Part shown: positions 1 through 6,740 of the stretch, piece after piece
How positions within the stretch are numbered: position 1 is the stretch's first letter
Layout of the letters: each line of letters begins with the position of its first letter
Source: Bacteroidales bacterium
GTDB taxonomy: Bacteria; Bacteroidota; Bacteroidia; Bacteroidales; UBA10428
DNA length: 6,740 bases
Direction of reading: 5' to 3'
Assembly (NCBI GenBank): GCA_016935595.1
Contig: JAFGQQ010000460.1
Location: 1-6,740, forward strand
Made by a program: the position numbers and the translations under genes
Notes under the pieces: model-generated
Seen by the model: the letters and a program-made list of their open reading frames with translations, nothing else
Databases searched by the model: none
What the model was told of the DNA's origin: nothing

Positions 1-1575
1 AGGAATATTTGACAAATTTGATATTGGCCCTCCAGTTATATAATCCGGTTCAATACCATTAATATGTACCCTTAAAGAAAATTCATCATGATCGTCTCCC
101 CCGGTAAGTGAATGAAAATAGTATCTTTTTCCTAAAGAAAAATCTTTTAAATCAAGCTTAACAAATTCTTCTTTTCCCCCTTTATTTATTATAACAATTC
201 CTGCTTCTCCTGATTGATATTTTGAGGCATAAACTATTACTTCGTTACTCCCGCTAACTGATGAAGACACCATATGGTCACCAAAATATTTTTGAAAATA
301 ATACATATAGAAATAAACCGGACGGGGGTTCCACCGGGGTATATTATCCGGTTCATCGCCAAAATTAAACATTCCATGATCGTCACCATTCGCCCATCGG
401 TTAACAAAATTCCAGCGGTTAGCCATGCCATATTTATTTTCAATTAAAGCGCCTAAAGTTAATGCAGCATGTATTCCATTAATATAAGATGCAGACTGTT
501 TGGATCTAATTGCAAAAATATTCCATTCAGTGAGTGCAACAGGTTTTACTTCAACATTAAATTCATCACACATTATGTTCATATATTCCATCATCTGATG
601 TGTTTCATGTTTGGCTGAGTTAAGAATTTCTTTCGGTTTGGAATCTTTATTATAAGGAGTAAAGTAACTATGAATCGAAAAAAAGTCAGCGCTGTTACCG
701 GCATATTTAAAAAAACCTTCGTTCCAGTCTATTTCAACAGGATTATAGTAATTCCCTTCTCTTTTTAATTCAACCAAATTAGCGCCAATCTGAATATCTA
801 CATCTATTTCTTCAGCTGCAGCACGCATCGAATCGGCAAAAACCACAAAATGTTTCCCGTATAATTCCCCTGAAATAATTTCAGGTTGCCCATCCTGATT
901 TAAACTGGTATCTATTTTATATCCAGACTGCCATAGTCCGAAATTTTCATTCCCGACTTCCCAGAATTTTGTCCGTCCGTTATCGTATCTTACCCAGTCG
1001 GCTGCATATTTGGCTGCATTTTCAACAGGATTTGGACTCGTCCCGTACCGGGCATAACTATAATTAACGCATATAAGTCCGGTACTATTTGTTTGTTCCA
1101 GCATTTTATAATAGTTATCGACAGATAAAGTTTTAAGACTATCGTTCCTGCCAAACCAAAAACTGGCTTTATAATCTTCCTGTGCCCATAAGATAGATTC
1201 AGGAACATCATCCGGAAGTTTTCCATATTCAGCATCCCAGAAAAACATATTACTTAAATTACCTCCAGGATATCGTATTACATTTGGCGACAGATCTTTA
1301 ATATATTTTATTAAAACCGGCTCTGTAATCATTTGGGTCATATATGTATTACAATTATTACCGTAAATGTATTTTGATACTTTTGCCAAGGTATCGTTAA
1401 AATGAATTGTTGCTGTTGCAGTAGCTTCCTCTTGTAAATGTTTATAATCAATATATGCTGGAATTACAGCATTTTTCGGTTCAAAATCATCAAGAAAAAA
1501 ACCTTGTGTAACCTGCGCTGTAACAGGATATATAAATACTATAAATAAACCCAATAAATTATTCTTCATTATCAT
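1..1575 (-). CDS. Secreted GH51-like (clan GH-A) glycoside hydrolase, alpha-L-arabinofuranosidase-like, C-terminus cut by window edge
   Basis: This frame is open for 525 codons with no stop before the left edge, so the C-terminus is missing. ATG at 1573-1575 is chosen as the start; ATG at 1567-1569 is equally possible. Two TAA codons lie in frame just upstream. Residues 1-20 form a signal peptide (K4, hydrophobic core, V-T-A then Q21), so export by Sec with signal peptidase I is likely. The catalytic barrel spans about 65-435. IYGNN (70-74) and IRYPGGN (100-106) resemble GH51 barrel strands. WEVGNENFGLWQSGY (205-219) matches the GH51 pattern GNE..G.WQ.G and makes E210 the likely acid/base. 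LTEWN (348-352) makes E350 the likely nucleophile. About 440-525 looks like a beta-sandwich. The likely role is hydrolysis of alpha-L-arabinofuranosyl links in plant polysaccharide, but a GH44- or GH39-like activity on another glycan is possible. It is the third gene of the presumed operon, 35 bases after the GH2 gene. A T9SS sorting tail could lie in the missing part. Clan assignment is firm, family moderate, substrate unknown. Confidence 0.72.
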   Translation of the reverse strand, partial: MIMKNNLLGLFIVFIYPVTAQVTQGFFLDDFEPKNAVIPAYIDYKHLQEEATATATIHFNDTLAKVSKYIYGNNCNTYMTQMITEPVLIKYIKDLSPNVIRYPGGNLSNMFFWDAEYGKLPDDVPESILWAQEDYKASFWFGRNDSLKTLSVDNYYKMLEQTNSTGLICVNYSYARYGTSPNPVENAAKYAADWVRYDNGRTKFWEVGNENFGLWQSGYKIDTSLNQDGQPEIISGELYGKHFVVFADSMRAAAEEIDVDIQIGANLVELKREGNYYNPVEIDWNEGFFKYAGNSADFFSIHSYFTPYNKDSKPKEILNSAKHETHQMMEYMNIMCDEFNVEVKPVALTEWNIFAIRSKQSASYINGIHAALTLGALIENKYGMANRWNFVNRWANGDDHGMFNFGDEPDNIPRWNPRPVYFYMYYFQKYFGDHMVSSSVSGSNEVIVYASKYQSGEAGIVIINKGGKEEFVKLDLKDFSLGKRYYFHSLTGGDDHDEFSLRVHINGIEPDYITGGPISNLSNIP

Positions 1576-1610
1576 ACCAATCTTATTTACTTATTACTAT
1601 AGAAAATTAA

Positions 1611-4034
1611 TTATTTCGTTGTTTTAATATTTATCGTTTGTGACTTCAATCCTTCCGATGTTGCTGTAAGCGTTATTTCTCCGGTTTTTTCGGTTGACCT
1701 GATAACCGCCAAACATAATCCGTTAAAAGCTTTCCTGTAAGAGGCCTGAAAAGGTTCATGGCTAGTCTGGCAACCATTATCAACTCCGGCAATCATTCCT
1801 TCCCCTTTTATTTCGAAATTAATTAAATTATCAGCATAAGGGACAATTGTACCATTTTCATCGATTACTTTAACAGTAATAAATGAAAGATCCATCCCAT
1901 CAGCTTTTAAAATATTCCTGTCGGCATTAAGTTCAATAGCATGAGGATTTTGTGCGGTTTTTATAATTTTTTCCATTACTATTTCCCCATCTTTCTTGCC
2001 TATGGCTTTTATTTCACCAGGTGAATATTTAACTTTCCAAACCAAATGAAAAATTGTATCAGCATTTGTTCTAATTCCGAGGGAAATCCCATTCAAGAAT
2101 AATTCCACTTCGTCTAAATTAGTATATGCCCAAACATCGACAATATCACCTGTATTCCAGTTCCAATGAGGAAAAATATGAAGAACCGGTTCATCAGTCC
2201 ATTCAGCTTTATAAAAGTAATATGCATCTTTTGGAAAACCGGCAAGGTCAATTATACCAAAATATGAACTCCGAGAAGGCCAGCCGTAAGGAGTGGGTTC
2301 GCCAAGATAATCGAAGCCGGTCCATATGTACATGCCTGAAAGAAAATCGTGGTTTTTCATCACCTTCCATGTTTCTTCGTGTGTAGAACCCCATGGGGCG
2401 CTGCAATTATCGTATGAAGAACAGGTATTATCAGGATTGCCTTCGTTAAAAGGAATATCCCATCTTCTCGGCCATCTCCTGATGCTATCTGAAGGCATAT
2501 CGTAATGGCCACGGGTTGCTAATGCCGAATTAGTTTCGGTGGCAATGAATTTTTGCCCGGGATAATTTTTATGGAAATCCAGAAATTTCTCATGGTGGTA
2601 ATTAAATCCGATTAAATCGAGTACCCCGGATTTAATAATATTATTCCAGGGATTTACTTCATTATTTCCTGTTGTAATTGGCCGTGTTAAGTCAATACTT
2701 TTAACAATACTAACCAACTCTTTGGCTATCCTGGTACCCGATGTATCCCATTGTTCTAATATTTCATTTCCAATGCTCCATACTATCACACTCGGATGAT
2801 TTTTATCCCTATTAACAAAATCTCTTAAGTCCTTATTATGCCATTCATCCCAGTATAAACCAAAATCGAAAGGAGTCTTATTCTTTTTCCACATATCGAA
2901 CATTTCATCCATGACCAGGAATCCCATTCTGTCGCATAAATCAAGTAATTCTGGAGCCGGAGGATTATGGGAAGTACGAATGCTGTTACATCCCATTTCC
3001 TTTAAAATCTTAATCTGGTGCTCCAGTGCCCGTGTATTAATAGCAGTCCCAAGGCATCCCAGATCGTGATGATTACATACGCCAAGTATTTTCATATGCT
3101 TGCCGTTTAAAGAAAAACCTTTTAATGAATCAAAATTAAAATATCTTATACCAAAAGGAGTATTGTAATCATCATATAATTTCCCATTAGCAATTATTTC
3201 ACTTACAGCATTATATAAATTAGGATTCCCAATTGACCACAACAGAGGTTTATTTAATTGTATTTGTTGATTAATTTCTGTAACAGTATCATTTAAAATT
3301 AAATCTTGAATTAATACGCTACTTACTTTCCCGCCTTTTTGATTATAAATTATTGTTTTTAAATCTACTGGCATTTCTTTACCAGATAAATTCCTTACAT
3401 TTATTTTTATGTTTATTTTGGCCTTTTTAGAAGTAACCTCAGGAGTAGTAATGAAAGTACCCCAGTGGTCTATATAAATTTTATTTGTAGTTACCAGTTT
3501 TACATTTCTGTAGATTCCCGATCCACTATACCATCTTGAGTTGGGTTGTTTTGAATTATCTACTTTTACTGTAATATTATTTTCTTTGTTTCCATAATAT
3601 AAGTATGGGGTTAATTCATATCTAAAAGAAATATAACCATTTGGTCTTTTTCCTAAGTAATTCCCGTTTATCCAAACTTCACTATTCATATAAATTCCGT
3701 CAAAATCTATAAAGATCAATTTATTTGAATCCGATTCCGGGATGGTAAAGGTTTTCCTATACCAGCCAATTCCTCCTGGAAGAGCTCCGCCACCGGTTGT
3801 TGCAGGGTGTTCTTTGCCAAATTCCCCTTCAATACTCCAATCGTGCGGCAAATTCAACGATCTCCAATTATCTTTGATTCTAAGATCTTCAGGATTTTGG
3901 ATGTCGCTTAAAATAAACTTCCAGTTATAATTAAAATCTTCAACTTTCCTTACTTTCTGTTTTACTTCAGTACATCTCGTAAATACTGTTATAATGAACA
4001 ATGCTACTAAACCGAATTTATATAATTTTCTCAT
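1611..4034 (-). CDS. GH2 beta-galactosidase-type lipoprotein with DUF4982 and C-terminal GH2 domain
   Basis: This complete gene of 807 codons starts with ATG and ends with TAA. The family hydrolyses terminal beta-galactosides (some members beta-glucuronides, beta-mannosides or other sugars) with retention. The N-terminus has R2, K3 and K6, a hydrophobic stretch, then FTRC with C21 as the probable lipidated cysteine. The arginine before the cysteine is atypical. Domains in order are the jelly-roll sugar-binding domain (about 35-180), the Ig-like domain (about 190-295), the TIM barrel (about 300-610), a DUF4982-like domain (about 612-690, with FPHWNWN and VELFLNG), and a GH2 C-terminal Ig-like domain (about 697-805). 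The barrel carries GVCNHHD (318-324), IRTSHNPP (352-359) and DEMFDMW (376-382). WSIGNE ends at E424, the expected acid/base. ATETNS contains E500, the expected nucleophile. YIWTGFDYLGEP (569-580) is the aromatic active-site segment. All key residues are intact and the length is normal for this subgroup. It lies 99 bases after the GH3 gene, with no promoter consensus in the gap. Galactosidase activity is the best guess, not certain. Confidence 0.93.
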   Translation of the reverse strand: MRKLYKFGLVALFIITVFTRCTEVKQKVRKVEDFNYNWKFILSDIQNPEDLRIKDNWRSLNLPHDWSIEGEFGKEHPATTGGGALPGGIGWYRKTFTIPESDSNKLIFIDFDGIYMNSEVWINGNYLGKRPNGYISFRYELTPYLYYGNKENNITVKVDNSKQPNSRWYSGSGIYRNVKLVTTNKIYIDHWGTFITTPEVTSKKAKINIKINVRNLSGKEMPVDLKTIIYNQKGGKVSSVLIQDLILNDTVTEINQQIQLNKPLLWSIGNPNLYNAVSEIIANGKLYDDYNTPFGIRYFNFDSLKGFSLNGKHMKILGVCNHHDLGCLGTAINTRALEHQIKILKEMGCNSIRTSHNPPAPELLDLCDRMGFLVMDEMFDMWKKNKTPFDFGLYWDEWHNKDLRDFVNRDKNHPSVIVWSIGNEILEQWDTSGTRIAKELVSIVKSIDLTRPITTGNNEVNPWNNIIKSGVLDLIGFNYHHEKFLDFHKNYPGQKFIATETNSALATRGHYDMPSDSIRRWPRRWDIPFNEGNPDNTCSSYDNCSAPWGSTHEETWKVMKNHDFLSGMYIWTGFDYLGEPTPYGWPSRSSYFGIIDLAGFPKDAYYFYKAEWTDEPVLHIFPHWNWNTGDIVDVWAYTNLDEVELFLNGISLGIRTNADTIFHLVWKVKYSPGEIKAIGKKDGEIVMEKIIKTAQNPHAIELNADRNILKADGMDLSFITVKVIDENGTIVPYADNLINFEIKGEGMIAGVDNGCQTSHEPFQASYRKAFNGLCLAVIRSTEKTGEITLTATSEGLKSQTINIKTTK

Positions 4035-4133
4035 AATTATTAATATTTAATTTTAATATTATAGTTATATAAATTTACTAATTACATTCTTAATAACCAA
4101 TAAATGATATTAATACATTTATAACTCTTAAAA

Positions 4134-6359
4134 TCATAGTCTCACTGATTTAATCCTAATTAATTTCGAAAGTCTTATATCTCTTGATGACGAACCTATT
4201 AATAATTTATAATCCCCTTCATTTATTACCCAATCCATTAATTTATCATCAAAATATGCCAGATCTTTAACTTCACATGTTAAAGTAACTTTCTTTGATT
4301 CTCCTGGTTTAAGAAAAACTTTCTTAAATCCTTTTAATTCTTTTAATGGTTTTAAAACTTTAGAATTGATATCAGAAATATAGAGCTGTACCACTTCTGA
4401 TCCTGAATATTTACCAGAATTCTTTAATTTAAAAGATATTTCTATTATTTCATCTTTTCTATATGTGTTCTTATTTGTTTTTATACCGGAATAAATAAAT
4501 TCAGAATATGATAATCCATATCCAAAACAGTAAAGAGGATTAATATTTTTTATATCAAACCAACGGTATCCGACCAATATTCCTTCGGAATAATTTGCTA
4601 TAAAATCCTCTCCCGGATAAGTTTTAAGAAAATGTGCCGGCGAATCATCGAGTGAATAAGGTATTGTAAAGGGTAATTTTCCTGAAGGATTAACAATTCC
4701 AAATAATACATCAGCAATGGCATTTCCAGCCTCAGCTCCGTTAAGCCAAGCCCATAAAATTGTAGAAGAACAATTTGTAATCTGGCTCAAATCAACCGGA
4801 GAACCTGATATAATTACAACAATTGTATTTGGATTTGCTTTTATTACATGCTTAATTAATATATCCTGACCATAGGGTAACTTCATATTGTCTTTGTCAA
4901 CAGCTTCAGTATCGTAATAATGGTTTAAACCTGCAAATATTATTGCAACATCTGAATTTGAAGCTACATTTACTGCTTCATTAATTAAAAATGTGTCAAT
5001 ATTATTATCATCAAGTCTGACAAACTTCCAGCCATTCCTTGTAAATGCAGGAGAAATTTTCTTATAGCCCTGTGCAAACCGAATGTCAGCTCTTTCACCC
5101 ACCATCTTTTCCAAACCTTCTAAAGGTGATATTTCATATTTGGCTTTAACATCTGCCCCAAATCCGCCAGAAGCATGCTTCTCTATTGCATTATCACCGA
5201 TAACCGCTATGCTATTAATTTTTTCGATATCTAATGGAAGTAATTTATTTTGATTTTTTAATAAAACAATTGATTCCGATGCCACATTATAAGCAACTTT
5301 AGAATGTTCCACTGTTGCAAAAGATCCTTTTAACCGGTTTTCATCCATGGTTTTGCAATTCAACATAACACGCAATATTCTTCTTGCTTTTTCATCAATT
5401 ATTTTTTCATCAATATTGCCAGATCTTACTAAATCGAGTAATGGTTGTGCAAAATAAAAATTATCATATTCGCCTTTATTTGTTCCCATTTCAATATCTA
5501 ATCCATTAAGTGCAGCATCAATGGTGCTATGAGTAGCATGCCAATCGGAAATTACAATACCTTTAAAACCCCATTCGTATTTCAGAATATCTTTTAACAA
5601 ATATTTATTTTCACAACAATAGTTACCGCGGAATTTATTATAAGCGCCCATTATAGCATAAACATTTGCTTCCTGAACTGCCGCTTTGTATACAGGTAAA
5701 TATATTTCTCTTAAAGCCCGCTCATCTATATTTACATCAATCCTGCCTCTAAACATTTCCTGGTTGTTTAAAGCATAATGTTTAATGCATGCTCCAACAT
5801 CATTACTCTGAACTCCTTTAATATAATTTACTGCCATTTGAGAGTTTAAAAACGGATCTTCGCTAAAATATTCGTAATTTCTACCATTCACAGGTGTCCG
5901 GATTATATTCACGGCAGGCCCTAATAAAATATCTTTTCCCCTTGCCCTAGCCTCAGCACCCAGAGCATCACCATAAGCCAATGCAAGGTTAATATTCCAG
6001 GTGGCTGCTAAAGCTGTACCAGTTGGAAAGTAAGTAGCAGAATCGTTTGTGAGATTAAGTGACGCCCACGAATGTCTTTCCATCTCATCTCTTATACCAT
6101 GAGGTCCATCAGTATAACGTAATTCAGGTATATTCAATCCTTCAACACCTGATGAAGAAAACAAAGAATTAGCATGGAGTAAGGAAATTTTTTCTTCAAG
6201 AGTCAATAATTTTAATATGCTATCTACTTTATTTTCAATATTGAAATCTAACCGACATTTCTTGTTTATGTCCTTATCATTTATTCTTGGATTACATGCA
6301 GAAAAAAATATTAATCCAGAAAATAATATACTAATGCATATACAATTTATAATTTTCAA
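4134..6359 (-). CDS. GH3 beta-glucosidase/beta-xylosidase-type lipoprotein, TTG start
   Basis: This complete gene of 741 codons ends with TGA. The start is TTG at 6357-6359. An in-frame TAA lies three codons upstream at 6366-6368, and the next in-frame ATG (residue 93) would remove the signal peptide and part of the barrel. Residues 1-22 form a lipoprotein signal (K2, hydrophobic core, FSAC with C22). The protein is therefore likely anchored in the outer membrane, facing the periplasm or the surface. The GH3 N-terminal barrel covers about 50-335. It contains TDGPHG (83-88, substrate-binding D84), GRNYEYFSEDP (159-169), IKHY (192-195) and VISDW (269-273), with D272 as nucleophile. The GH3 C-terminal domain covers about 360-615. 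The segment TEAVDKDNMKLP (484-495) aligns by pattern with the acid/base motif, so E485 is the candidate. A fibronectin-III-like domain follows (about 645-725). No PA14 insert is seen. The enzyme should release terminal beta-linked glucose or xylose from oligosaccharides. It is the first gene of the presumed operon, and its specificity is unresolved. Confidence 0.93.
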   Translation of the reverse strand: MKIINCICISILFSGLIFFSACNPRINDKDINKKCRLDFNIENKVDSILKLLTLEEKISLLHANSLFSSSGVEGLNIPELRYTDGPHGIRDEMERHSWASLNLTNDSATYFPTGTALAATWNINLALAYGDALGAEARARGKDILLGPAVNIIRTPVNGRNYEYFSEDPFLNSQMAVNYIKGVQSNDVGACIKHYALNNQEMFRGRIDVNIDERALREIYLPVYKAAVQEANVYAIMGAYNKFRGNYCCENKYLLKDILKYEWGFKGIVISDWHATHSTIDAALNGLDIEMGTNKGEYDNFYFAQPLLDLVRSGNIDEKIIDEKARRILRVMLNCKTMDENRLKGSFATVEHSKVAYNVASESIVLLKNQNKLLPLDIEKINSIAVIGDNAIEKHASGGFGADVKAKYEISPLEGLEKMVGERADIRFAQGYKKISPAFTRNGWKFVRLDDNNIDTFLINEAVNVASNSDVAIIFAGLNHYYDTEAVDKDNMKLPYGQDILIKHVIKANPNTIVVIISGSPVDLSQITNCSSTILWAWLNGAEAGNAIADVLFGIVNPSGKLPFTIPYSLDDSPAHFLKTYPGEDFIANYSEGILVGYRWFDIKNINPLYCFGYGLSYSEFIYSGIKTNKNTYRKDEIIEISFKLKNSGKYSGSEVVQLYISDINSKVLKPLKELKGFKKVFLKPGESKKVTLTCEVKDLAYFDDKLMDWVINEGDYKLLIGSSSRDIRLSKLIRIKSVRL

Positions 6360-6380
6360 TTCTTGTTAAATTAAAATTCT

Positions 6381-6407
6381 TATATTAATTGGCTATTTAT
6401 ATTAATT
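6381..6407. repeat. Short direct repeat in the presumed leader
   Basis: TATATTAATT occurs at 6381-6390 and again at 6398-6407, with starts 17 bases apart, between the presumed transcription start and the GH3 start codon. Both copies are pure A/T, so chance is a reasonable explanation. No function is assigned. Confidence 0.3.
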
Positions 6408-6422
6408 ATGCAACCGTAAGTG

Positions 6423-6457
6423 CAAATTTAAACTGAATTGATTATCAATTAGGGCAA
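6423..6457 (-). promoter_or_regulatory. Candidate Bacteroidota-type promoter for the GH operon
   Basis: On the minus strand, 6430 to 6423 reads TAAATTTG, an exact match to the Bacteroidota -7 element TAnnTTTG. It is the only exact match I found between 6360 and 6740. Transcription would start near 6416 and give a leader of about 57 nt before the TTG start. The -33 element is less clear. TTG occurs at 6448-6446 (15-nt spacer) and at 6457-6455 (24-nt spacer), both just outside the 17-23 nt usually reported. The -7 assignment is direct pattern matching and promoter function is inferred. Confidence 0.42.
6436..6450. promoter_or_regulatory. 15-bp palindrome, candidate operator
   Basis: The sequence AATTGAT-T-ATCAATT is a perfect inverted repeat with 7-bp arms around one central base. 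It begins 5 bp upstream of the -7 match and lies within the presumed promoter spacer, where a bound regulator would compete with RNA polymerase. Short A/T-rich palindromes also arise by chance, and no regulator gene is in the window to pair it with. Confidence 0.35.
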
Positions 6458-6597
6458 TATTGTTTTATAATGATGGTTAAAATGTTTATTTCAAATAAAT
6501 AATGTTATGAAAGATGGAGTCAAATGTTTAGTAAATAATACTGAGATATATTTATGTAGTTTTAAAAAAGCGGCAAAATTTCTCAGGTAATAATAAT

Positions 6598-6607
6598 TCA
6601 ATATTGA
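6598..6607. repeat. 10-bp perfect palindrome TCAATATTGA
   Basis: This self-complementary decamer contains the octamer CAATATTG, which also occurs at 6455-6462 near the presumed promoter and inside the GH3 gene at 6236-6243 and 5411-5418. It could be a distal binding site for the same protein as the promoter-proximal copy. Function is unproven. Confidence 0.3.
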
Positions 6608-6683
6608 TTATTTGTATTCTTTTATTATTAGTGAATTAAGAGTTGAAAGCTTAAAGCATTGTAAATAAGTCTTTGAGTATCTT

Positions 6684-6740
6684 GGTGTTTTTGTGTTTTG
6701 GTGGCAAAAAGCTAAATAGCCACAAAGGCACCAAATCACC
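6684..6740. repeat. Imperfect inverted repeat with 8-base periodicity, open at the right edge
   Basis: The left arm (6684-6705) and right arm (6719-6740) are 22 bases each and pair at 17 of 22 positions around a 13-base A-rich loop (6706-6718). The innermost 5 pairs are GTGGC with GCCAC. Each arm is made of an 8-base unit of the form CACNAANN on one strand: the right arm reads CACAAAGG, CACCAAAT, CACC. The periodicity seems to extend leftwards to about 6671 (CTTTGAGT, ATCTTGGT). The structure reaches the last base and probably continues beyond it. It could be a dispersed intergenic repeat, the end of a mobile element, or the terminator of a gene to the right. Confidence 0.55.

Larger units (their letters stand above)
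6360..6740. other. AT-rich non-coding region upstream of the operon
   Basis: No convincing gene is present on either strand; the longest ATG frame noted by eye is 27 codons. The region contains the candidate promoter, a 15-bp palindrome, two CAATATTG palindromes, a short direct repeat in the presumed leader, and an imperfect inverted repeat at the right edge. The gene or element beyond 6740 is unknown, so it cannot be said whether this is a divergent or a tandem intergenic region. Confidence 0.7.

Noticed and set aside
237..443. Open frame on the minus strand, 68 codons
   Set aside because: It lies inside the GH51-like gene in another frame of the same strand; the main frame carries the catalytic motifs.
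990..1235. Open frame on the minus strand, 81 codons
   Set aside because: It is an out-of-frame shadow within the GH51-like gene and has no domain features.
1576..1610. Possible terminator or promoter between the GH2 and GH51-like genes
   Set aside because: The 35 bases contain no stable hairpin and no TAnnTTTG match; read-through in an operon is simpler.
2126..2386. Open frame on the plus strand, 86 codons
   Set aside because: It is antisense to the conserved GH2 barrel and DUF4982 coding region, with no independent support.
3742..3930. Open frame on the plus strand, 62 codons
   Set aside because: It is antisense to the GH2 N-terminal domain, and its low-complexity proline-rich product looks incidental.
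4041..4061. Inverted repeat TAATATT / AATATTA with a 7-base spacer just upstream of the GH2 start
   Set aside because: The stem is only 7 A/T pairs and has no following T-tract in the transcribed direction. It is too weak for a terminator and common in such DNA.
6507..6590. 27-codon ATG frame on the plus strand in the upstream region
   Set aside because: It is too short, has no recognisable motif and lies in A/T-rich DNA where such frames arise by chance.
1..6740. CRISPR array, tRNA, rRNA, insertion sequence or phage genes
   Set aside because: I saw no regularly spaced repeats, cloverleaf sequence, transposase or integrase coding, or phage-like frame. The edge repeat at 6684-6740 does not have the spacer layout of a CRISPR array.

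Overview
The window is AT-rich (roughly one third G+C by eye) and reads as Bacteroidota DNA. The evidence is lipoprotein-type glycoside hydrolases with DUF4982-type GH2 architecture, A/T-rich translation starts without Shine-Dalgarno sequences, and a TAnnTTTG-type promoter element upstream of the first gene. No rRNA or other taxonomic marker is present, so the assignment is an inference. An environmental or gut polysaccharide degrader would fit.

All three genes lie on the minus strand and are transcribed right to left with short gaps, so they probably form one operon. First is a GH3 beta-glycosidase lipoprotein (6359 to 4134, TTG start). After 99 bases comes a GH2 beta-galactosidase-type lipoprotein (4034 to 1611). 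After 35 bases comes a secreted GH51-like clan GH-A hydrolase (from 1575, running off the left edge with 525 residues visible). No terminator or consensus promoter is seen in either gap. Bases 6360 to 6740 contain no gene. They hold a candidate promoter, a 15-bp palindrome at 6436-6450, copies of the palindromic octamer CAATATTG, and at the right edge an imperfect inverted repeat built on an 8-base CACNAANN period.

Together the genes look like part of a polysaccharide utilisation locus. The GH51-like enzyme would remove arabinofuranose or cut a backbone outside the cell. The GH2 enzyme would remove terminal beta-linked galactose or a similar sugar. The GH3 enzyme would remove terminal beta-glucose or beta-xylose. 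Arabinose- and galactose-decorated plant glycans such as xyloglucan, arabinogalactan or arabinoxylan are plausible targets, but specificity cannot be read from the sequence. No SusC/SusD pair, transporter, sulfatase or regulator is in the window.

I found no clearly new system. The items most worth a second look are the divergent GH51-like enzyme, the cluster of CAATATTG-type palindromes around the operon start, and the periodic inverted repeat at the right edge.
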